A stretch of DNA of 32,992 nt from an uncultured Pseudomonadota bacterium (lineage in GTDB: Bacteria > Myxococcota_A > UBA796 > SXON01), in assembly GCA_903959175.1 (NCBI GenBank), contig CAJBVW010000190.1:1-32992 (forward strand), given 5' to 3'. Below are positions 28,948 to 32,992 of this stretch, piece after piece. Each line of letters starts with the position of its first letter. The first letter of the stretch is position 1. Position numbers and translations under genes: made by a program. Below the pieces are notes generated by a model. The model had not been told where the DNA came from and did not search any database. It worked only from the letters and a program-made list of their open reading frames with translations.

Positions 28948-29846
28948 TCCTCGCCCTGCTCGCGTGCGCCACGTCCGCGCAGTCCGCGCCCCCGGTCGAG
29001 ACCGCCTCGTCGGCGTTCTGGGCCCACTGGGGCGACGGCAAGGCCGAGGTCGACACCTACGATCTCGTCCAGCCGCGCTACGGCGAGCTCCGCCCCGGCA
29101 CCGCCGTGCTCATCTTCGTCACCGAGGACTTCTCCTGGTCCGAGCGCGTGAAGGCCGACGCCGGCGCGCACCCCGAGGGCGACATCCGCAAGGTCCTCAA
29201 GCTCAACCAGAACCGGGACTTCGTGACGGGCATCTACCCCTACCACACGATGACCTCCTCGTTCCTCCGGGTGGACGGCGGCGAGCGCATGGACCGCTTC
29301 GACCCGTTGAAGGTCACCTTCTCCGCGCAGGAGTGGTGCGGGATGGTATACGACGAGCTGGTGATGGGCCCGACCACGGTGGCGGTCACCCCGCACACCT
29401 ACTTTGACAGCGACACGATGACCCCGTACGAGAAGGTGGTGCCGACGGACCTTGTCTACGAGGACACCGTGCCCGTGCTGATCCGCGGGCTCGACGGCGC
29501 GTACCTCGAGCCCGGCGCCTCCCGCACCGTGCCGTGGTGGCCCGCCCAGATGGAGCAGCGCTTCGCGCACAAACCGGTCGCGATCGGCACCGCCACGATC
29601 ACGCGCGCGTCGGCCTCAGAGCCACGCACCGTCCCGGCCGGCACCTTCACGGTCGACGCCTACACGGTTGCCGTGGCGGGCGGCGTGACCACGACCTGGT
29701 ACGTGGAGTCCGCGGCGCCGCACCGGGTCGTCGCGTGGTCTTCCACCGCGGGGGAGCGCGGCGAGCTGCGCGGCTCCGACCGCCTCCCCTACTGGCAGCT
29801 CAACAAGCCGGGTGACGTGACCGAACGCGCCCGCCTGGGGCTTTGA
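28932..29846 (+). CDS. Probable lipoprotein, hypothetical
   Basis: MGAPVILALLACATSAQSAPP N-terminus; overlaps the rlmD 3' end by 16 bp; body AFWAHWGDGKAEVDTYDLVQPRYGELRPGTAVLIFVTEDF. Confidence 0.8.
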   Translation: MGAPVILALLACATSAQSAPPVETASSAFWAHWGDGKAEVDTYDLVQPRYGELRPGTAVLIFVTEDFSWSERVKADAGAHPEGDIRKVLKLNQNRDFVTGIYPYHTMTSSFLRVDGGERMDRFDPLKVTFSAQEWCGMVYDELVMGPTTVAVTPHTYFDSDTMTPYEKVVPTDLVYEDTVPVLIRGLDGAYLEPGASRTVPWWPAQMEQRFAHKPVAIGTATITRASASEPRTVPAGTFTVDAYTVAVAGGVTTTWYVESAAPHRVVAWSSTAGERGELRGSDRLPYWQLNKPGDVTERARLGL

Positions 29847-30907
29847 TGCACCGCTTCTCCCTCCTCGTCCCGCTCCTCGCGCTCCTCGGCTGCACCGACA
29901 AGGGCTTCACCCTCGACACGGGCGACCTCGTCGACACCGGCGTGCCCCAGTGCGGCCGTGTGCGCGGCACGGAGGGCATCCTGCTCTACCAGGACGACGG
30001 CAACGCGATCCGCTCGCCGGTCGACGCGCCGGACGCCGTGGACAACACTACCGGCGTCGCCGGCCCCCTCGGGGACGACCGCACCTACGTCGCCGTCACG
30101 AACGGCCGCGCCCTCCAGTCGCTCGACGGCGGCTGCAACTGGGACGCGGTCGGCAACCTCCCGGCGGGGGACTGGCGCCTCGTCGCCGCGGGCAGCCGCG
30201 TGTACGCGTTCGACGCCGCCTCGGCCTCCGGCGCGCGCAGCGACGACCTCGGCGTGTCCTGGACCGCCTTCGACGCGGTCGAGGCCTTCGTGGGCGAGCA
30301 GCCCGTCGTGGACGCCGCCGACACCGCGCGGCTCCGCGGCCTCCAGGCGCGCGGCGTGGTCACCTCGAGCGACGGCGGCGAGTCCTGGTCCGTGGGCGCC
30401 GCGCTCCCGGCGGAGGCCACCAACCTCGCCGACGCCGACCTCTCCCCCGGGAACCTCGACGTCGCCGTGCTCGCCGCGGGCAACGGCGCGTGGCGCACCG
30501 AGAACGCCGGCACGAGCTGGAGCCCCATCGGCACCGACGCCACCTCGGCCGTGGCGATCCACCCGGACGACGGCGCCGTGGTCTTCGCGACGATGACGGA
30601 CGCCGACGCGCTCACGACGATCTACCGCAGCGCCGACAGCGGCGGGACGTGGTCGCGCCTCGTCGACTCGACCCAGGTGGTGCTCCCCACGGGCCCCGCG
30701 CTCTGGCCGGTCCCCGGCAACACGCTCCAGGCCCTCTCCGCGGAGGGCCCGCTCTACAACGAGAACACCGAGACCGACGGCGTGAACGTCTACATCGTCA
30801 CCGGCGGGAGCGGCACGCGCACCTCGTTCGTCGGCACCTTCTTCCGGGTGCACCAGTTCGCGTTCGGGGACGACCGCTGGGTCGCCGCGGTCGACGCGGT
30901 CCCGTAG
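29846..30907 (+). CDS. Lipoprotein with BNR/YCF48-like beta-propeller
   Basis: ATG in TGATG overlap; MHRFSLLVPLLALLGCTDKGFTLDTGDLVDTG; repeats with D/S-x-DGG-x-x-W type motifs (SLDGGCNWDAVG, SDDLGVSWTAF, SSDGGESWSVG, TENAGTSWSPIG, SADSGGTWSRL). Confidence 0.85.
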   Translation: MHRFSLLVPLLALLGCTDKGFTLDTGDLVDTGVPQCGRVRGTEGILLYQDDGNAIRSPVDAPDAVDNTTGVAGPLGDDRTYVAVTNGRALQSLDGGCNWDAVGNLPAGDWRLVAAGSRVYAFDAASASGARSDDLGVSWTAFDAVEAFVGEQPVVDAADTARLRGLQARGVVTSSDGGESWSVGAALPAEATNLADADLSPGNLDVAVLAAGNGAWRTENAGTSWSPIGTDATSAVAIHPDDGAVVFATMTDADALTTIYRSADSGGTWSRLVDSTQVVLPTGPALWPVPGNTLQALSAEGPLYNENTETDGVNVYIVTGGSGTRTSFVGTFFRVHQFAFGDDRWVAAVDAVP

Positions 30908-30909
30908 AC

Positions 30910-32031
30910 CTACGGTGAGGCGGGGGCGGCGGGCGCCTCGGACGTGAGCGTGCGGAGGAAGGCCTCGAGCGCCTCGATCTCCGCGCCCGAGAGGGCGAGC
31001 GGCTCGAGCGTGAGCTCGCGGTGCCCGACGAGCGGCCGGCCCGGGAGCGTGTCGTAGAAGGCGAGGACGGCGGCGAGGCTGCCGAACTGCCCGTCGTGCA
31101 TGTAGGGGGCGGTCTCGGCGACGTTCCGGAGCGACGGCGTCTTGAACGCGGCGGCCCAGTCGGGGAACGACGCGTCGAGGTAGCGGAGCTCGGGGCAGGG
31201 CTCGGCGTCCGCCGCGAGATCGGCTGGGCGATCCGCGTGGGCGGAGCGGCAGTTCAGGGCATCCACCCCCACCTGGCCGGCCCCGCGCGCGCGCCCGGGG
31301 TCGATGCCGCCGTCGGGGATCGAGGGCAGGCCGAGGTTGTGGAAGGAGTGGTCGGTGAAGAGCGGGCCGTGGTGGCAGCTCACGCAGGTGGCCTCCCCCA
31401 CGAAGAGGCGCAGGCCGGCCTTCTCCTCGGCGGTGAGCACGTCGCTGTCGGTGCCGGCGGCGAGGTCGGCCGCGTAACGGTCGAAGCGCGCGGGCTTCGG
31501 GGCGAGGGTGCGCTGGTAGGCCTCCAGCGCCTTTCCTGCCTGCACCATCGCGTCGGTGGGGTCCTCCGCGACGCCGCCGAACACCTCGGAGAGCCCGGTG
31601 GCGTGGGCCTCGCGGAGGCGCGCCTGGATGTGCTCGGGGGTCGCGCCCATCTCCTTGGCGTCCCGCATCGGTCCGGTCGCCTGCGCCCACACCGAGTCCG
31701 AGCGGCCGTCCCAGAAGAACCAGGTGCCCCACGCGACGGTCTCCAGCGAGGGCGTGTTGCGCGTGCCCGTGCCGATCGCGGTGGGGAACCGCTTCCCGTC
31801 CGTGAAGTGGAGGCCGGGAACGTGGCAGGTCGCGCAGGCGGTCTTTCCGTCGATGGAGAGGCCGGCGTCGAAGAACAGGGCCTCGCCGAGGCGGGCGGCC
31901 GCGGGGTCGTCCGCGACGCGGTTGGTCGGCGACGGCAGCGGCGCCGGGATCGGCGACAGCGACGCGATCGTGGCGCGCTCCGCCGGCGTCCATCCCGTCG
32001 GGACCGCACACGCCAGGAGGAGGATCAGCAT
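30910..32031 (-). CDS. Di-heme cytochrome c peroxidase / MauG family lipoprotein
   Basis: Start MLILLLACAVP (32031); ARLGEALFFDAGLSIDGKTACATCHVPGLHFTDGK, RNTPSLETVAWGTWFFWDGRSDSVWAQ, CVSCHHGPLFTDHSFHNLGLP, TPSLRNVAETAPYMHDGQFGSLAAVLAFY; two CxxCH motifs. Confidence 0.95.
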   Translation of the reverse strand: MLILLLACAVPTGWTPAERATIASLSPIPAPLPSPTNRVADDPAAARLGEALFFDAGLSIDGKTACATCHVPGLHFTDGKRFPTAIGTGTRNTPSLETVAWGTWFFWDGRSDSVWAQATGPMRDAKEMGATPEHIQARLREAHATGLSEVFGGVAEDPTDAMVQAGKALEAYQRTLAPKPARFDRYAADLAAGTDSDVLTAEEKAGLRLFVGEATCVSCHHGPLFTDHSFHNLGLPSIPDGGIDPGRARGAGQVGVDALNCRSAHADRPADLAADAEPCPELRYLDASFPDWAAAFKTPSLRNVAETAPYMHDGQFGSLAAVLAFYDTLPGRPLVGHRELTLEPLALSGAEIEALEAFLRTLTSEAPAAPASP

Positions 32032-32471
32032 CAGAGCTGCACGGGCACGAGGAGGTGGTCGGTGCCCGCGGGGCCGTCGACGTCGAAGCGGAGGGACCAC
32101 TCGCCGGGCATGTGGAACTTCATCCCGCGCGTCCGGTACACGCCGCCGGGGTGGGTGCAGGCCCCCGCGGCGTCGCAGACACCCTCGTCATCTTCGGGGC
32201 GGGTCGCCATGCCGTGGCCGTGCTGGGGCATGCGGGCGTCGATGCGGACCTTCGCGTCCTCCACCGGCGCGCCCTTCGCGTCCGTGAGGGTCGCCTCGAT
32301 CTCGAAGAGGGTCGAGAGCGGGAGCGGGCGCGGGTCGGTCTTCCAGGTGACGGTGTAGAGCTTCAGGGCGGTCGGCGCCGGGTCGACCCCGGGCAGCGGC
32401 GCGACCTGGACCACCGACGTGGCCGCAGGGGGCGCTCCTTGGCACGCCAGCAGCGCCAGGAGGAGCGTCAC
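32031..32471 (-). CDS. Lipoprotein with YtkA/FixH-like domain
   Basis: GTG start (32471) giving VTLLLALLACQGAPP; ...LFEIEATLTDAKGAPVEDAKVRIDARMPQHGHGMATRP...GGVYRTRGMKFHMPGEWSLRFDVDGP. Confidence 0.85.
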   Translation of the reverse strand: MTLLLALLACQGAPPAATSVVQVAPLPGVDPAPTALKLYTVTWKTDPRPLPLSTLFEIEATLTDAKGAPVEDAKVRIDARMPQHGHGMATRPEDDEGVCDAAGACTHPGGVYRTRGMKFHMPGEWSLRFDVDGPAGTDHLLVPVQL

Positions 32472-32992
32472 GGCTCCACCGGACGAAGCGGCGGCGGGGC
32501 GCGGAAGGCCTCGGTCTGGGCGCGTTGCGCGGCCCGCTCGCTCTCCACCCACCGGGCGAAGACGTAGATCATGCTGCCCCAGAGGACGAGGCCGCCGGGC
32601 AGCCACATGAGGAGCCCGCCGTAGCCTTGATCGATCATGGGGGTCAGGCCCCACATGCGGGGGGCGGCGTCGTAGCCGCGGTAGATCACGTCGTCCGCCA
32701 GGGTGATGATGGCCCCGAGCAGCTTCATCGGGATGGTCATCACGAACAGGTAGACCATCTGGAACAGGGGCGAGGGCCGCGGCAGCGACGGGGCAGTGCA
32801 CAGCAGGCCGAACCACGCGATCACGGCGGTCGCCATGAACGAGAGGTGCTCGACGATGTGGATCGGGTGGTACGCCAGCGCGCCGTCGTACATCAGCGGG
32901 ATGTGCCAGAAGTACAGCACCCCGTTGTAGAGGATGAACTTGACCCGCAGGCCCGACAGCCACACCAGCGGACGCCGCAGCGCCTCGACCCG
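32468..32992 (-). CDS. CtaG-like (caa3-type cytochrome c oxidase assembly factor) membrane protein, 5' end beyond the window
   Basis: Open to the window edge; ILYNGVLYFWHIPLMYDGALAYHPIHIVEHLSFMATAVIAWFGLL...MIYVFARWVESER; GTGA overlap with the next gene. Confidence 0.85.
   Translation of the reverse strand, partial: RVEALRRPLVWLSGLRVKFILYNGVLYFWHIPLMYDGALAYHPIHIVEHLSFMATAVIAWFGLLCTAPSLPRPSPLFQMVYLFVMTIPMKLLGAIITLADDVIYRGYDAAPRMWGLTPMIDQGYGGLLMWLPGGLVLWGSMIYVFARWVESERAAQRAQTEAFRAPPPLRPVEP

Overview
High-GC (strong GC3) chromosomal window with about 27 supportable protein-coding genes. It probably comes from a Myxococcota-like or other deltaproteobacterial-type genome; this is inferred from the many lipoproteins with DTD/VDTG linkers and is not proven. 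No rRNA, tRNA, CRISPR array, transposase, integrase or phage gene was recognised. Confident calls: FHA-containing ABC (ABCG/ABC-2) transporter, APC-type permease, cobalamin-domain/radical-SAM protein, SAM methyltransferase, Ig-repeat surface protein, cyclophilin PPIase, exodeoxyribonuclease III, 2-oxoglutarate dehydrogenase E1, pectate-lyase-like lipoprotein, FeoB/FeoA, REC-GAF-GGDEF protein, RlmD/TrmA-family rRNA methyltransferase, di-heme cytochrome c peroxidase, and a CtaG-like protein cut by the window edge. Many long ORFs in the supplied track are GC-rich antisense shadows and are rejected. Most interesting items: (i) a three-gene operon of helical lipoprotein, PPC-like secreted protein and N-terminal-helical/FHA/ABC-2 transporter whose FHA domain lacks the usual Ser; (ii) a cyclic-nucleotide-binding domain fused to a methyltransferase resembling 3-OH-PAME synthase; (iii) three hairpins sharing an NCGNGGACGC core, two with NGGA tetraloops, between convergent genes; (iv) a CtaG/YtkA-like/di-heme peroxidase operon; (v) a scrambled gene remnant after sucA; (vi) a Fur-box-like promoter on feoAB with a pectate-lyase-like lipoprotein gene 10 bp downstream. 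I cannot claim a proven new system from sequence alone.
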